DNA of 64,000 bases from Mycolicibacterium flavescens (GCF_001722335.1 NZ_MIHA01000010.1:124001-188000), one strand, 5' to 3'. Positions 26,094 to 36,349 are shown, numbered from the stretch's first letter. The notes: generated from the letters alone by a model not told the origin. Made by a program: numbers and translations.

Positions 26094-27233
26094 GTGCGCA
26101 CCCTGGTGACCGGCGCGACCGGTTACGTCGGCTCCCGGCTCGTCACCGCCCTGCTCACCGAGGGCCACGACGTCGTGGCCGCGAGCCGAAACCCCAACCG
26201 GCTGGCCGACTTCGGCTGGCGTGACCGCGTCTCGGCCGTCGCGCTCGACGCCCACGACGAGGCGTCGGCACGGTCGGCGCTGGCCGACGCCGGCCCGGTG
26301 GACGTGCTGTATTACCTGGTCCACGGGATCGGCCAGCCCGACTTCCGCGACGCCGACAACCGGGCGGCGGCCAACGTGGCCCGCGCCGCGAAGGACGCCG
26401 GAGTGCGTCGCATCGTGTACCTGGGCGGGTTCGTACCCGACGGCGGCGACCTCTCCGAGCATCTGGCCAGCCGCGCCGAAGTGGCCGAGGCGCTGCACAT
26501 CGACGGCGGGCCCGACGTGGTCTGGCTGGGCGCGGCGATCATCATCGGCGCCGGGTCGACGTCGTTCGAGATGCTGCGGTACGTCGGCGACCGGTTCCTG
26601 GTCATCCCGATGCCGTCGTGGTCGGCCAACCCGCTCGACCCGATCTCGATCTGCGACGTGCTGCACTACCTCGTCGCCGCGGCCGACGGGGACCGCGTGC
26701 CCGCCGGGTCCTACGACATCACCGGCGCCGAGACCACGTCGTACGGCGATCTGCTGCGCACCTACGCGCGCATCGCAGGCAAGTGGCGGGCCGAGGTGCC
26801 CGTCAACGGCGTCGACACCGGACTGGTGTCGCTGGTGACAGCGGCGGTCCTGCCGGTGCCGGGCGGGCTGGCCGCTGACCTGGTGCAGTCGCTGGACCAT
26901 CCGATGATGGCCTCGGAGGCGCGGCTGCGGGAGCTCGTTCCCGACCCGCCCGGCGGGCTGGTCGGCATCGAGGAGGCGATCACCCGGGCGCTCGGCAGCC
27001 GCAGCCGACGGCCCGTCGACGAGCTCACCGACATGCACCACCTCGCCGACACCGATCCCGACTGGGCCGGCGGGGACATCCTGCGCATCCGCCACCTCGC
27101 GGGCACGGTCACGCCCGGCATCGCCCGGCCCGCGCTCGGGCTGATCGGCGCGGTCCCCGGACCGGTGGCCGGCGCGGTGCGCACCGGCCTCGACACCGTC
27201 CTGCACCTGTTGCCGAAGGGCACCCCGGCATGA
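26094..27233 (+). CDS. NAD(P)-binding NmrA/atypical SDR protein
   Basis: 379 residues. The N-terminal Rossmann motif TGATGYVGSRL is typical of atypical SDRs (NmrA, complex-I subunit type), with YYLVHGIGQPDF and RRIVYLGGFVPDG following. The C-terminal third (about 280-379) is an added region ending in hydrophobic Gly/Pro-rich sequence (PALGLIGAVPGPVAGAVRTG). No catalytic YxxxK is obvious, so it may be a regulator or an isomerase-like enzyme. Its stop overlaps the following CPBP gene by 4 bp. Confidence 0.85.
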   Translation: MRTLVTGATGYVGSRLVTALLTEGHDVVAASRNPNRLADFGWRDRVSAVALDAHDEASARSALADAGPVDVLYYLVHGIGQPDFRDADNRAAANVARAAKDAGVRRIVYLGGFVPDGGDLSEHLASRAEVAEALHIDGGPDVVWLGAAIIIGAGSTSFEMLRYVGDRFLVIPMPSWSANPLDPISICDVLHYLVAAADGDRVPAGSYDITGAETTSYGDLLRTYARIAGKWRAEVPVNGVDTGLVSLVTAAVLPVPGGLAADLVQSLDHPMMASEARLRELVPDPPGGLVGIEEAITRALGSRSRRPVDELTDMHHLADTDPDWAGGDILRIRHLAGTVTPGIARPALGLIGAVPGPVAGAVRTGLDTVLHLLPKGTPA

Positions 27234-27943
27234 CGCAGGCCCGGCAGGTGCTCGCCGAGGCGCGCGAGATCGTCAGCGCGTGCCCGATTCCGCGTCACGA
27301 ACCGCCGGGCGTCGTGCGGCGCCGCCGCATCGTGGTCGCGGTCGTGTTGGTGATCGGTGCTGCGCTGCTTGGGTATTCGCTGACCCGCCCACCCGGTGAC
27401 GCGTCGTTCTACTGGTTGACGCTGGCGCTGGCCGGCGTGTGGGCACTCGGCGCGTTCGCATCGGGCCCGCTGCACATGGGCTGCATCCGGTTCCGCGGCC
27501 GCAACCAGCGGCCGGTGATCACCGGAACCGCAATCGGTCTGCTGCTGTCGGCGGTGTTCGTCGTCGGCGGGCTGATCGCCCGCGAGATCCCCGGTGTGCG
27601 CGAATACATCACGCGGGTACTGGAATACGCCGACTACGGGCCGCTGGCGCTGGTCGCGTTCATCACCGTGATCAACGGCCTGGCCGAAGAGATGTTCTTC
27701 CGCGGCGCGCTGTACACCGCGCTGGGCACGGTCAAACCGGTGCTCATCTCGACGATCTTCTACGTGATCGCGACCGCGGCCACCACCGGCAACCCGATGC
27801 TGGGGTTCGCCGCGATCATCCTCGGCACCATCTGCGCGTTCGAGCGCCGGGTCACCGGCGGCATCCTCGCGCCGATGCTGACCCACTTCTTCTGGGGTCT
27901 GGCGATGGTGCTGGCGCTGCCACCGATGTTCGGCGTCTACTAG
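27230..27943 (+). CDS. CPBP-family intramembrane metalloprotease (Abi/CAAX-like)
   Basis: 237 residues. A cytosolic N-terminus (1-33) is followed by about six to seven helices. The CPBP motifs are NGLAEEMFFRGALY (EExxxR) near residue 150 and THFFWGLAM (His) near 220, with a further motif in ISTIFYVIATAA. Such proteases cleave membrane peptides or act as bacteriocin-immunity proteins. Coupled to the NmrA-like gene by ATGA. Its stop codon shares the tetramer CTAG with the convergent MFS gene. Confidence 0.88.
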   Translation: MTQARQVLAEAREIVSACPIPRHEPPGVVRRRRIVVAVVLVIGAALLGYSLTRPPGDASFYWLTLALAGVWALGAFASGPLHMGCIRFRGRNQRPVITGTAIGLLLSAVFVVGGLIAREIPGVREYITRVLEYADYGPLALVAFITVINGLAEEMFFRGALYTALGTVKPVLISTIFYVIATAATTGNPMLGFAAIILGTICAFERRVTGGILAPMLTHFFWGLAMVLALPPMFGVY

Positions 27944-29211
27944 TCGAGCGGATTGGCGATCTCGTCGCGGCGCATCCCGGCCGCCCACATCGCCAGCGCC
28001 GCCACGATCACCGGGGCGATAGCCGCGACCAGGAAAATCGTCTGCATCGAAACGACTTTCGACAGCGGACCCACGATCGCGAACGACACCGGCATGAACG
28101 CCAGCGACACGAAGAAGTCCAGGCTCGAAACCCGTCCCAGCATCGAGGTCGGTACCCGCCGCTGCAGCAGCGTGCCCCAGATGACCATGCCCGCACCGTC
28201 GGTGACGCCGATGACGAACGTCGCCACCGCCATCAGCGCGAACGACGAGGTGAACCCGAACACCGCCAACGGCGCCGCGCCCAGGCCCCACATCGCCATC
28301 ATCACCGTCAGGTAGCGGCGCGGCATGCGCCTCGACGACACCGCGAGTGCACCCACGGCGCTGCCCAGGCCGAAGAACGCGAGGATGAAGCCGTACATCC
28401 GGGCGCCGTCGGCGAAGCGGTCCTTGGCGATGAACGGCAGCAGCACCTCGATCGGTCCCAAAACCACCAACACGAACATGCTGGCGAACAACAGCGTCCA
28501 CAGCAGCCACGGGGTCCGCGCGACGAACGCGAAGCCGTCGCGCAGATCCCGCAGGACGTGCGAGCGATGTTCGGGCTCAGCCGGTTTCAGGGTGCGACGC
28601 GTCGCGAGCAGCATCGTCAGGCCGAGCGCGAACAGGACCGCGACGACCGTTGCGCCCAGCGCGGGGAACGTCGCGCCGATCACGACACCGGCGACGGCAG
28701 GGCCGACGGCGCGCTGAAACACCGGCCGCACCACACCTTCGACACCGTTGGCGGCCAGCAACTGCTCCGGCGGCAGGATCCGCGGCAGGATCGCGCTGTA
28801 GGCGGGGAAGAAGAACGCCGCCGCTGCGCCCAGTGCCGCCGCACCCACCGCCAGGTGCCAGATCTGCAGGGCGCCAAGCATTCCCAGCGCCGCGATCGCC
28901 GACGAGGCGAAAACGTTGACCGTCTGGACGGCGATGATGATGGCGCGCTGCGGGAACCGGTCGGCGGTGATCCCGCCCACCAGGACGAACGCGACCAGCG
29001 CGGCGCCGAAGCAGGTGGTCACCAGCGACAGCGACACCGGGTCGTTGTTGAGTTCGATGACCTGCAGCGCCAGCACAACCGCGAACATGCCGTCGGCGAA
29101 GATCGACAGCGTGACCGCCGCGATCAGCAGGCGGTACTCGCGGAACCGGAACGGTGCGAGTACACGCCATCGACCGGCGTCGCGTACCGGGATCTCGAAT
29201 TGCGTACTCAC
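27940..29211 (-). CDS. Major facilitator superfamily transporter
   Basis: 423 residues with twelve predicted transmembrane helices. MFS loop motif after helix 2: GGITADRFPQRAI. It resembles MFS_3/enterobactin-exporter-type drug efflux proteins (for example FFFPAYSAILPRILPPEQLLAANG, characteristic of that group). The substrate is not predictable. GTG start. Convergent with the CPBP gene; a long hairpin lies upstream, beyond the next minus-strand gene. Confidence 0.88.
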   Translation of the reverse strand: MSTQFEIPVRDAGRWRVLAPFRFREYRLLIAAVTLSIFADGMFAVVLALQVIELNNDPVSLSLVTTCFGAALVAFVLVGGITADRFPQRAIIIAVQTVNVFASSAIAALGMLGALQIWHLAVGAAALGAAAAFFFPAYSAILPRILPPEQLLAANGVEGVVRPVFQRAVGPAVAGVVIGATFPALGATVVAVLFALGLTMLLATRRTLKPAEPEHRSHVLRDLRDGFAFVARTPWLLWTLLFASMFVLVVLGPIEVLLPFIAKDRFADGARMYGFILAFFGLGSAVGALAVSSRRMPRRYLTVMMAMWGLGAAPLAVFGFTSSFALMAVATFVIGVTDGAGMVIWGTLLQRRVPTSMLGRVSSLDFFVSLAFMPVSFAIVGPLSKVVSMQTIFLVAAIAPVIVAALAMWAAGMRRDEIANPLD

Positions 29212-29261
29212 CCACAGATGGTCGCCGACCTGTCGCGGCCGCGTCCACCGAATTTTCCCAC

Positions 29262-29323
29262 CGCGAGCAGACGCAGAATCGCGCTGTTTGCCGCCAAAAC
29301 GCGCGATTCTATGTCTGCTCGCG
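29262..29323. repeat. Long intergenic inverted repeat (23-bp arms)
   Basis: Arms 29262-29284 and 29301-29323 pair with two mismatches around a 16-nt loop. The outer part GCGAGCAGACGCA also forms the arm of the hairpin at 46328-46389. It begins 14 nt downstream of the minus-strand crotonase stop and has no U-tract. Possibly a stop-proximal terminator or RNA-stabilising hairpin, or a repeated palindromic element. Confidence 0.8.
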
Positions 29324-29337
29324 AGAAGAACGGGACC

Positions 29338-30156
29338 TTAGAAGTCGGAGAACTTCGCGGGCCGGCGCTGCTGGAAAGCGGTGATGCCCTCGATGAAGTC
29401 CGGGGAGGTCAGCAGCGACAGCTGGCCTTCGCGTTCGCGTTCGAGCGCGGGTTCGATCTCGGTCAGCGTGGCGGCGTTGATCGCGTGTTTGGTCCTGCGC
29501 AGCGCGACGGCCGGACCATTCTTCAGCGTGTCGATCACCTTGGCCACCCCGGCGTCGAACTCGGCGGCCGGATACATCGCGGTCACCAGACCCCAGTCGT
29601 ATGCCTCGGTGGCCGAGATGCGTTCGGCCAGAAGGGCCATGCGGGTCGCGCGGATCCGGCCGATCGCCGCCGCCACCAACGCCGAGGCGCCGCCGTCGGG
29701 CATCAGCCCGATCTTGGTGAACGCCAGCATGAAGTAGGCGTCGTCGGAGGCCAGCACCACATCGGCGGCCAGGGCCAACGAGACGCCGACGCCGGCCGCC
29801 GGGCCGTGCACCGCCGCGACCACGGGCTGGGGGAGGTTGACGATCGAGCGGACCGCGCGGTTGGCGGCGTCGAGCACCGAAGCCGGTCCGTTGGCGGTCT
29901 TCTGGTCCTGGTCGTCGTCGCTGATCCCGGCCCCCGAACAGAACCCGCGCCCCGCACCGGCCAGACGCACCACCTTGACCCGCTTGTCCGACGCCGCGGT
30001 CTCGAGCACCTCGCCGACGCCGTCGAGCATGTCCTTGGTCAACGAGTTCAGGCTGTCGGGCCGGTTCAGCGTCACCGACAGCACGCCGTCGGCGAGTTCG
30101 ACGGTGAGATCGTCGATGGCGGCGTAGGTGGGGGCGTCCGCGTCCAGGGATGTCAT
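29338..30156 (-). CDS. Crotonase-family enzyme, EchA10/EchA11-like (isomerase type)
   Basis: 272 residues. Oxyanion segment GRGFCSGAGISDDDQDQ; VHGPAAGVGVSLALAADVV and FTKIGLMPDGGASAL place an Asp rather than the hydratase glutamates, as in PaaG-like isomerases. Position and orientation match echA10/echA11 (Rv1142c/Rv1141c) next to mcr. ATG 30156 is supported by TAGGGT 7 nt upstream. It is divergent from mcr and shares operator 30189-30204, which overlaps its probable -35. Likely acts on enoyl-CoAs made from alpha-methyl-branched substrates (inference). Confidence 0.88.
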   Translation of the reverse strand: MTSLDADAPTYAAIDDLTVELADGVLSVTLNRPDSLNSLTKDMLDGVGEVLETAASDKRVKVVRLAGAGRGFCSGAGISDDDQDQKTANGPASVLDAANRAVRSIVNLPQPVVAAVHGPAAGVGVSLALAADVVLASDDAYFMLAFTKIGLMPDGGASALVAAAIGRIRATRMALLAERISATEAYDWGLVTAMYPAAEFDAGVAKVIDTLKNGPAVALRRTKHAINAATLTEIEPALEREREGQLSLLTSPDFIEGITAFQQRRPAKFSDF

Positions 30157-30163
30157 GACCAGA

Positions 30164-30204
30164 ACCCTAGGGATAAGCGACTTGGTTAGACAAGTAAGCT
30201 TTGT
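30164..30204. promoter_or_regulatory. Divergent echA / mcr promoter with 16-bp operator
   Basis: The operator GACAAGTAAGCTTTGT is at 30189-30204. The plus-strand -10 TAAGCT (30195-30200) lies inside it, and the minus-strand -35 TTGTCT (30193-30188) overlaps it. The minus-strand -10 TAGGGT occupies 30164-30169. One repressor could close both promoters. Confidence 0.75.
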
Positions 30205-30246
30205 CGGCGATCGATGGCGTTCGTCGAACGGAAGGCGGCTGAAGGT

Positions 30247-31338
30247 ATGGCGGGACCACTGGACGGACTGCGGGTCATCGAACTCGCGAGCATCGGCCCC
30301 GGGCCGCACGCCGCGATGATTCTCGGTGACCTCGGCGCGGACGTCGTCCGTATCGAACGGCCGGGCAAGCTCGGTGGTGTTCCCACCAGTAAACGCGAAG
30401 CCACCCTGCGCAACCGGCGTTCGGTGGCTGCCGACCTCAAGAGCGACGAGGGCCGCAGGCTGGTGCTGCAGTTGGTCGCCAAGGCCGACGTGCTGATCGA
30501 GGGGCTGCGCCCGGGCGTCACCGAGCGGCTCGGGCTGGGCCCGGAGGACTGCGCGAAGGTCAACGAGCGGCTGATCTACGGCCGCATGACCGGCTGGGGT
30601 CAGACCGGACCGCGCGCGCTGCAGGCCGGCCACGACATCAACTACATCTCGCTCAACGGTGTGCTGCATTCGATAGGGCGCGCGGGGGAGCGGCCGGTGC
30701 CGCCGCTGAACCTGACCGGCGACTTCGGCGGAGGGTCGATGTTCCTGCTCGTCGGCATCCTCTCGGCGCTGTTCGAGCGGCAGACCTCCGGCAAGGGCCA
30801 GGTGGTCGACGCCGCGATGATCGACGGCTCCAGCGTGCTGGCGCAGATGATCTGGAGCTTCCTGCAGGACGGGCTGTGGACCGACAAGCGCGGGGTCAAC
30901 ATCCTCGACGGCGGGGCGCCCTACTACGACACCTACACCTGCGCCGACGGCCGGCACATCGCGGTCGGCTGCATCGAGCCGCAGTTCTACGCGCAGTTCC
31001 TCAAGGGTCTCGGGATCGAGAACGAGGACCTGCCCGACCAGAACGACATGGGCCGCTGGCCGGAACTGCGGGCCCGGTTCACCGAGGTGATCGCATCCAA
31101 GGACCGCGACCACTGGGCGTCGGTGTTCAACGGCACCGACGCGTGCGTGACGCCGGTGCTGTCGTTCTCCGAAGTCGAAACCGAACCGCACGTCACCGAG
31201 CGCAACACCTTCTACCGCGACGGCGACCACCTGCAGCCGATGCCCGCGCCGCGGTTCTCGCGCAGCGTGCCGCCGGCGCCGACGCCGCCCGGGGAAGCCG
31301 GCGCCGACACCGAAGCCGTCATCCGAGACTGGACCTAG
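30247..31338 (+). CDS. mcr: Alpha-methylacyl-CoA racemase
   Basis: 363 residues, closely similar to M. tuberculosis Mcr (Rv1143, about 360 aa), a family III CoA-transferase-fold enzyme that interconverts (2R)- and (2S)-methylacyl-CoA. Catalytic residues are recognisable: His in [11 protein letters not shown] (near 126), Asp in [11 protein letters not shown] (near 156) and Glu in CIEPQFYAQ (near 241). It prepares methyl-branched acids and the sterol side chain for the stereospecific oxidase or dehydrogenase. ATG 30247 gives the family start [14 protein letters not shown]; an upstream ATG at 30214 would add 11 residues. First gene of a plus-strand operon with an SDR and a flavin oxygenase. Confidence 0.95.
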   Translation: MAGPLDGLRVIELASIGPGPHAAMILGDLGADVVRIERPGKLGGVPTSKREATLRNRRSVAADLKSDEGRRLVLQLVAKADVLIEGLRPGVTERLGLGPEDCAKVNERLIYGRMTGWGQTGPRALQAGHDINYISLNGVLHSIGRAGERPVPPLNLTGDFGGGSMFLLVGILSALFERQTSGKGQVVDAAMIDGSSVLAQMIWSFLQDGLWTDKRGVNILDGGAPYYDTYTCADGRHIAVGCIEPQFYAQFLKGLGIENEDLPDQNDMGRWPELRARFTEVIASKDRDHWASVFNGTDACVTPVLSFSEVETEPHVTERNTFYRDGDHLQPMPAPRFSRSVPPAPTPPGEAGADTEAVIRDWT

Positions 31339-31355
31339 AGAAAGGAACACGACAA

Positions 31356-33112
<1,757 letters not shown>

Positions 33113-33169
33113 CGGTTCGGCGCACGGGGCATCGTGAAAGCGCCCGCGCCGGGCAAACTCGCCGAGACG

Positions 33170-33193
33170 AACGCGCGCCTACGGGCGCGCGTT
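33170..33193. terminator. Intrinsic terminator hairpin after the mcr operon
   Basis: Ten-base arms AACGCGCGCC / GGCGCGCGTT with loop TACG, followed by TT. It lies 57 nt after the monooxygenase stop and directly beyond the stop of the small minus-strand gene at 33198, so it can serve both strands. Confidence 0.8.
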
Positions 33194-33197
33194 TTGT

Positions 33198-33329
33198 CTA
33201 TACGGCCTTGCGCAGGGTGGGCTCGTCGTCGAGCTGTTCGGAGGTGTCACCCTCGACCAGGACATCGCCGTGGTAGAGCGCCTCGAAATCAACCTTGATG
33301 ACATCTGCACTGGTGTCGTCGATCCACAT
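33198..33329 (-). CDS. Small protein, 43 aa, with leaderless promoter
   Basis: The frame reads MWIDDTSADVIKVDFEAL and ends in DDEPTLRKAV. It is acidic with strong codon-position bias (high G/C at third positions), so it looks like a real gene. The ATG at 33329 lies exactly 7 nt after a minus-strand TACTGT, a typical leaderless arrangement. Two inverted repeats TTACC-N4-GGTAA (33396-33432) lie 67-103 bp upstream. No TM segment, signal or known domain is recognised. Located between the convergent mcr operon and a doxX gene. Confidence 0.65.
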   Translation of the reverse strand: MWIDDTSADVIKVDFEALYHGDVLVEGDTSEQLDDEPTLRKAV

Positions 33330-33395
33330 GTACTCGACAGTAGGGGTCTCGTTTAAGGAATCTTTGAGTCACGGTTCGGAATACTGTGGCAATTC

Positions 33396-33432
33396 TTACC
33401 GCCCGGTAGGGTCTGTTATTACCCGCCGGTAA
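33396..33432. promoter_or_regulatory. Tandem inverted-repeat operator pair upstream of the small gene
   Basis: TTACCGCCCGGTAG (33396-33409) and TTACCCGCCGGTAA (33419-33432) share the form TTACC-N4-GGTA(A/G), with centres 23 bp apart, about two helical turns. The size and symmetry suit a TetR-family dimer pair. The only start codon they precede is that of the 43-aa gene. Confidence 0.6.
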
Positions 33433-33444
33433 GGATTTTGCTGG

Positions 33445-34002
33445 TCAGGGCTGGGCGGGCGGGCTGAAGTGGATCGGGTTGGTGCCCAGCAGCGCCACCC
33501 AGGTGAGGATCGCGGCGGCTACCGCGGCGATCAGCAGTCCGACCGCGATGCGCGTGCCCCAGCGGGTTCGGCCCAGCACCTTCGCGTCGAGTGAATAGGC
33601 GCCCGCGCCGAGGAACAACAGCCCGGTGGCGCCCAGGCCGATCAGAAACGGCACGTTGAACGGCTCGGACCAGAACGCCGCGCCCGAGACGTTGACCGCC
33701 CACGCGTCGACCATCGCCGCGATCACCGCGAACGCCGCCAACGGCGTCAGCGCGCCGAGGATCAGGCCCAGCCCGCCGAGCGTCTCGGCGCTGGTCACCA
33801 TGGCCGCGGCCAGGCCGGGCAGCCGCCACCCGGCCTGCTCCATGAAGCCGACCGTGGTGCTGAAGTCGAAGGCCTTGATCAGGCCGGCCTGCAGGATCGC
33901 CGCCCCGACGCCGATGCGCAGGATCAGCAGGCCGATATCGGCCGCCCCGTCGCGCGTCGGCGTGAGCGGGAGGGTGGCACTGGTCGTGTCTGGCGCAGTC
34001 AT
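33445..34002 (-). CDS. DoxX family membrane protein
   Basis: 185 residues, about four to five helices. GLLILRIGVGAAILQAGLIKAFDF is the DoxX N-terminal signature and VTSAETLGGLGLILGAL the second block. The N-terminal Thr/Pro segment (1-25) is polar. Different sequence from the DoxX at 18986. ATG 34002 gives MTAPDTTSATLP; no strong Shine-Dalgarno is seen. Divergent from mmpL13 across 124 bp. Function in mycobacterial membrane redox is possible only by family. Confidence 0.85.
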   Translation of the reverse strand: MTAPDTTSATLPLTPTRDGAADIGLLILRIGVGAAILQAGLIKAFDFSTTVGFMEQAGWRLPGLAAAMVTSAETLGGLGLILGALTPLAAFAVIAAMVDAWAVNVSGAAFWSEPFNVPFLIGLGATGLLFLGAGAYSLDAKVLGRTRWGTRIAVGLLIAAVAAAILTWVALLGTNPIHFSPPAQP

Positions 34003-34126
34003 GATGTTTACGACTAGCAGAGACCGCACAACTCATCGACAGGTTTTTCCCAAGGGCTGCGTCTGGCGCTGTCCGCTTACCATTGTTAAGTTAGCGCCGT
34101 TATCCCGACTGAGCGGAGGACGCGGT

Positions 34127-36349
34127 GTGCTGCAACGGATAGCGAGCCTGGCCATCGCGGCGCCGCGGCGCATCATCGCAGTCGCGCTGCTGGTGATGGT
34201 GGCCTGCGGCGTCTTCGGCGTCCCGGTTGCCAGGCACCTCTCCGCCGGCGGGTTCCAGGACCCGACGTCGGAATCCGCGCGGGCCAGCCAGCTGCTGGTG
34301 GACAAGTTCGGTCAGGGCGACATGGAACTGATCATCAGCGTCACCGCCGCCGACGGGGCCCGCAGCCCGGCGGCGCGGGCGGTCGGCACCGAGCTGGCCG
34401 ACGAACTCGCCGCCTCCCCGCACGTCGTGCAGGTCACCTCCGCCTGGACCGCGCCGCCGCCCGCCGCGCCCGCGATGATCAGCGAGGACGGTAAGACCGG
34501 CCTGATCGTCGCGGGCATCACCGGTGGTGAGAGCGGTGCGCAGGCGCACGCCAAGGAACTGACGCAGCGGCTCGTGCACGACCGCGACGGAGTCACCGTG
34601 CGCGCGGGCGGTGAGGCGATGACCTACGTGCAGATCAACGGGCAGAGCGAACGAGACCTCCTGCGGATGGAGGCGATCGCGATTCCGCTGAGCTTCGTCG
34701 CGCTGGTCTGGGTGTTCGGCGGGCTGCTGGCGGCCGCGCTGCCGCTGGCGATCGGCGGCTTCGCGATCCTCGGGTCGATGGCCGTGCTGCGGGCGGTCAC
34801 CATGGTCACCGACGTGTCGATCTTCGCGCTGAACCTGAGCGTCGCGATGGGGCTGGCCCTGGCGATCGACTACACGCTGCTGATCATCAGCCGGTACCGC
34901 GACGAGCTGGCCGGCGGCGCCGATCGCGAGCGCGCGCTGCTGCGCACCATGGCCACCGCCGGACGCACCGTGCTGTTCTCGGCGCTGACCGTCGCGCTGT
35001 CGATGGCCGCGATGGTGCTGTTCCCGATGTACTTCCTCAAGTCGTTCGCCTACGCCGGGATCGCGGTGGTGACGTTCGCGGCCGTTGCCGCCGTGGTGGT
35101 GGCACCCGCGGCGATCGTGCTGCTCGGCGACCGGTTGGACTCCCTGGACGTGCGGCGGCTGATCCGTCGCGTGCTCGGCAGGCCCGAACCCGTGCGCAAG
35201 CCGGCCGAGCAGACGTTCTGGTACCGCTGCACCAAATACGTGATGCGGCGGGCGATTCCGATCGGGGTGCTGATCGTCGCGCTGCTGCTCCTGCTCGGCG
35301 CCCCGTTCCTCGGCGCCAAATGGGGATTCCCCGACGACCGCGTGCTGCCCACGTCGGCGTCGGCGCGCCAGATCGGTGACCAGCTGCGGACCGGCTTCGC
35401 CGTCGACTCCGCGCAGAACGCGACGGTCGTGTTGCCCGACACGGGCGGGGTGACTCCCGCCGAGCTCGACCGCTACGCCGCCGATCTGTCGGAGGTGAGC
35501 GACGTGTCGTCGGTGTCGGCGCCCGGCGGCACATTCGCCGACGGACAGCGCGTCGGCCCACCGTCGGCGCCGACCGGCGCCAGGGACGGCAGCGCGTTCC
35601 TGACGGTGGCCAGCACCGCGCCGCTGTTCAGCGACGCCTCCGAAGGTCAACTCGACCAGCTCCACGCGGTGGCCACCCCCGGCGGGGTCGATGCGCAGGT
35701 GACCGGCGTCGCGCAGATCAACCGCGACAGCTCCTCGTCGATCACCTCGCGGCTGCCTGCGGTGCTGGCGGTGATCGCGGCCATCACCTTCGTGCTGCTG
35801 TTCCTGCTCACCGGCAGCGTCGTGCTACCGCTGAAGGCGTTGGTGCTCAACGTCTTATCGCTGGCGGCCGCGTTCGGCGCACTGGTCTGGATCTTCCAGG
35901 AGGGCCACCTGGGAGCGCTGGGCACGACACCGACCGGCACCCTGGTGGCGAACATGCCGGTGCTGCTGTTCTGCATCGCGTTCGGGCTGTCGATGGACTA
36001 CGAGGTGTTCCTGGTGTCGCGGATCCGCGAGTACTGGTTGTCGTCGCAGGGCACGGACGCCACCCCGCAGCAACGCAACGACGAGAGCGTCGCGCTCGGC
36101 CTGGCCCGGACCGGCCGCGTGGTGACCGCGGCGGCGCTGTTGATGTCGATCTCGTTCGCCGCGCTGATCACCGCGGAGGTGTCGTTCATGCGGATGTTCG
36201 GCGTCGGGTTGACGCTGGCGGTTCTCGCCGATGCCACACTGGTGCGTATGGCACTGGTGCCTGCGTTCATGCATCTCCTCGGCCGGTGGAACTGGTGGGC
36301 TCCCCGGCCGCTGGCCCGGCTGCACGCGCGGATCGGGATCAGCGAGTGA
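34127..36349 (+). CDS. mmpL13: MmpL13-type RND lipid transporter (intact)
   Basis: 740 residues. Two MMPL halves, each with one outer helix, a porter domain and five to six helices. Proton-relay Asp-Tyr pairs are in LALAIDYTLLIISRYRDE (half 1) and LSMDYEVFLVSRIRE (half 2). Porter domains follow LSAGGFQDPTSESARASQ and FPDDRVLPTSASARQ. Position, between the mcr operon and a Rv1147-like methyltransferase, matches Rv1145/Rv1146, where M. tuberculosis has the gene broken into mmpL13a and mmpL13b; here it is one uninterrupted frame. GGAGGA precedes the GTG by 6 nt. Its stop overlaps the tetR start. Confidence 0.92.
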   Translation: MLQRIASLAIAAPRRIIAVALLVMVACGVFGVPVARHLSAGGFQDPTSESARASQLLVDKFGQGDMELIISVTAADGARSPAARAVGTELADELAASPHVVQVTSAWTAPPPAAPAMISEDGKTGLIVAGITGGESGAQAHAKELTQRLVHDRDGVTVRAGGEAMTYVQINGQSERDLLRMEAIAIPLSFVALVWVFGGLLAAALPLAIGGFAILGSMAVLRAVTMVTDVSIFALNLSVAMGLALAIDYTLLIISRYRDELAGGADRERALLRTMATAGRTVLFSALTVALSMAAMVLFPMYFLKSFAYAGIAVVTFAAVAAVVVAPAAIVLLGDRLDSLDVRRLIRRVLGRPEPVRKPAEQTFWYRCTKYVMRRAIPIGVLIVALLLLLGAPFLGAKWGFPDDRVLPTSASARQIGDQLRTGFAVDSAQNATVVLPDTGGVTPAELDRYAADLSEVSDVSSVSAPGGTFADGQRVGPPSAPTGARDGSAFLTVASTAPLFSDASEGQLDQLHAVATPGGVDAQVTGVAQINRDSSSSITSRLPAVLAVIAAITFVLLFLLTGSVVLPLKALVLNVLSLAAAFGALVWIFQEGHLGALGTTPTGTLVANMPVLLFCIAFGLSMDYEVFLVSRIREYWLSSQGTDATPQQRNDESVALGLARTGRVVTAAALLMSISFAALITAEVSFMRMFGVGLTLAVLADATLVRMALVPAFMHLLGRWNWWAPRPLARLHARIGISE

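Noticed and set aside
27439..30189. Very long open frame on the plus strand (over 900 codons)
   Set aside because: It runs antisense to the MFS and crotonase genes, is rich in Arg, His and Gln typical of mirror frames in high-GC DNA, and has no domain or start signal.
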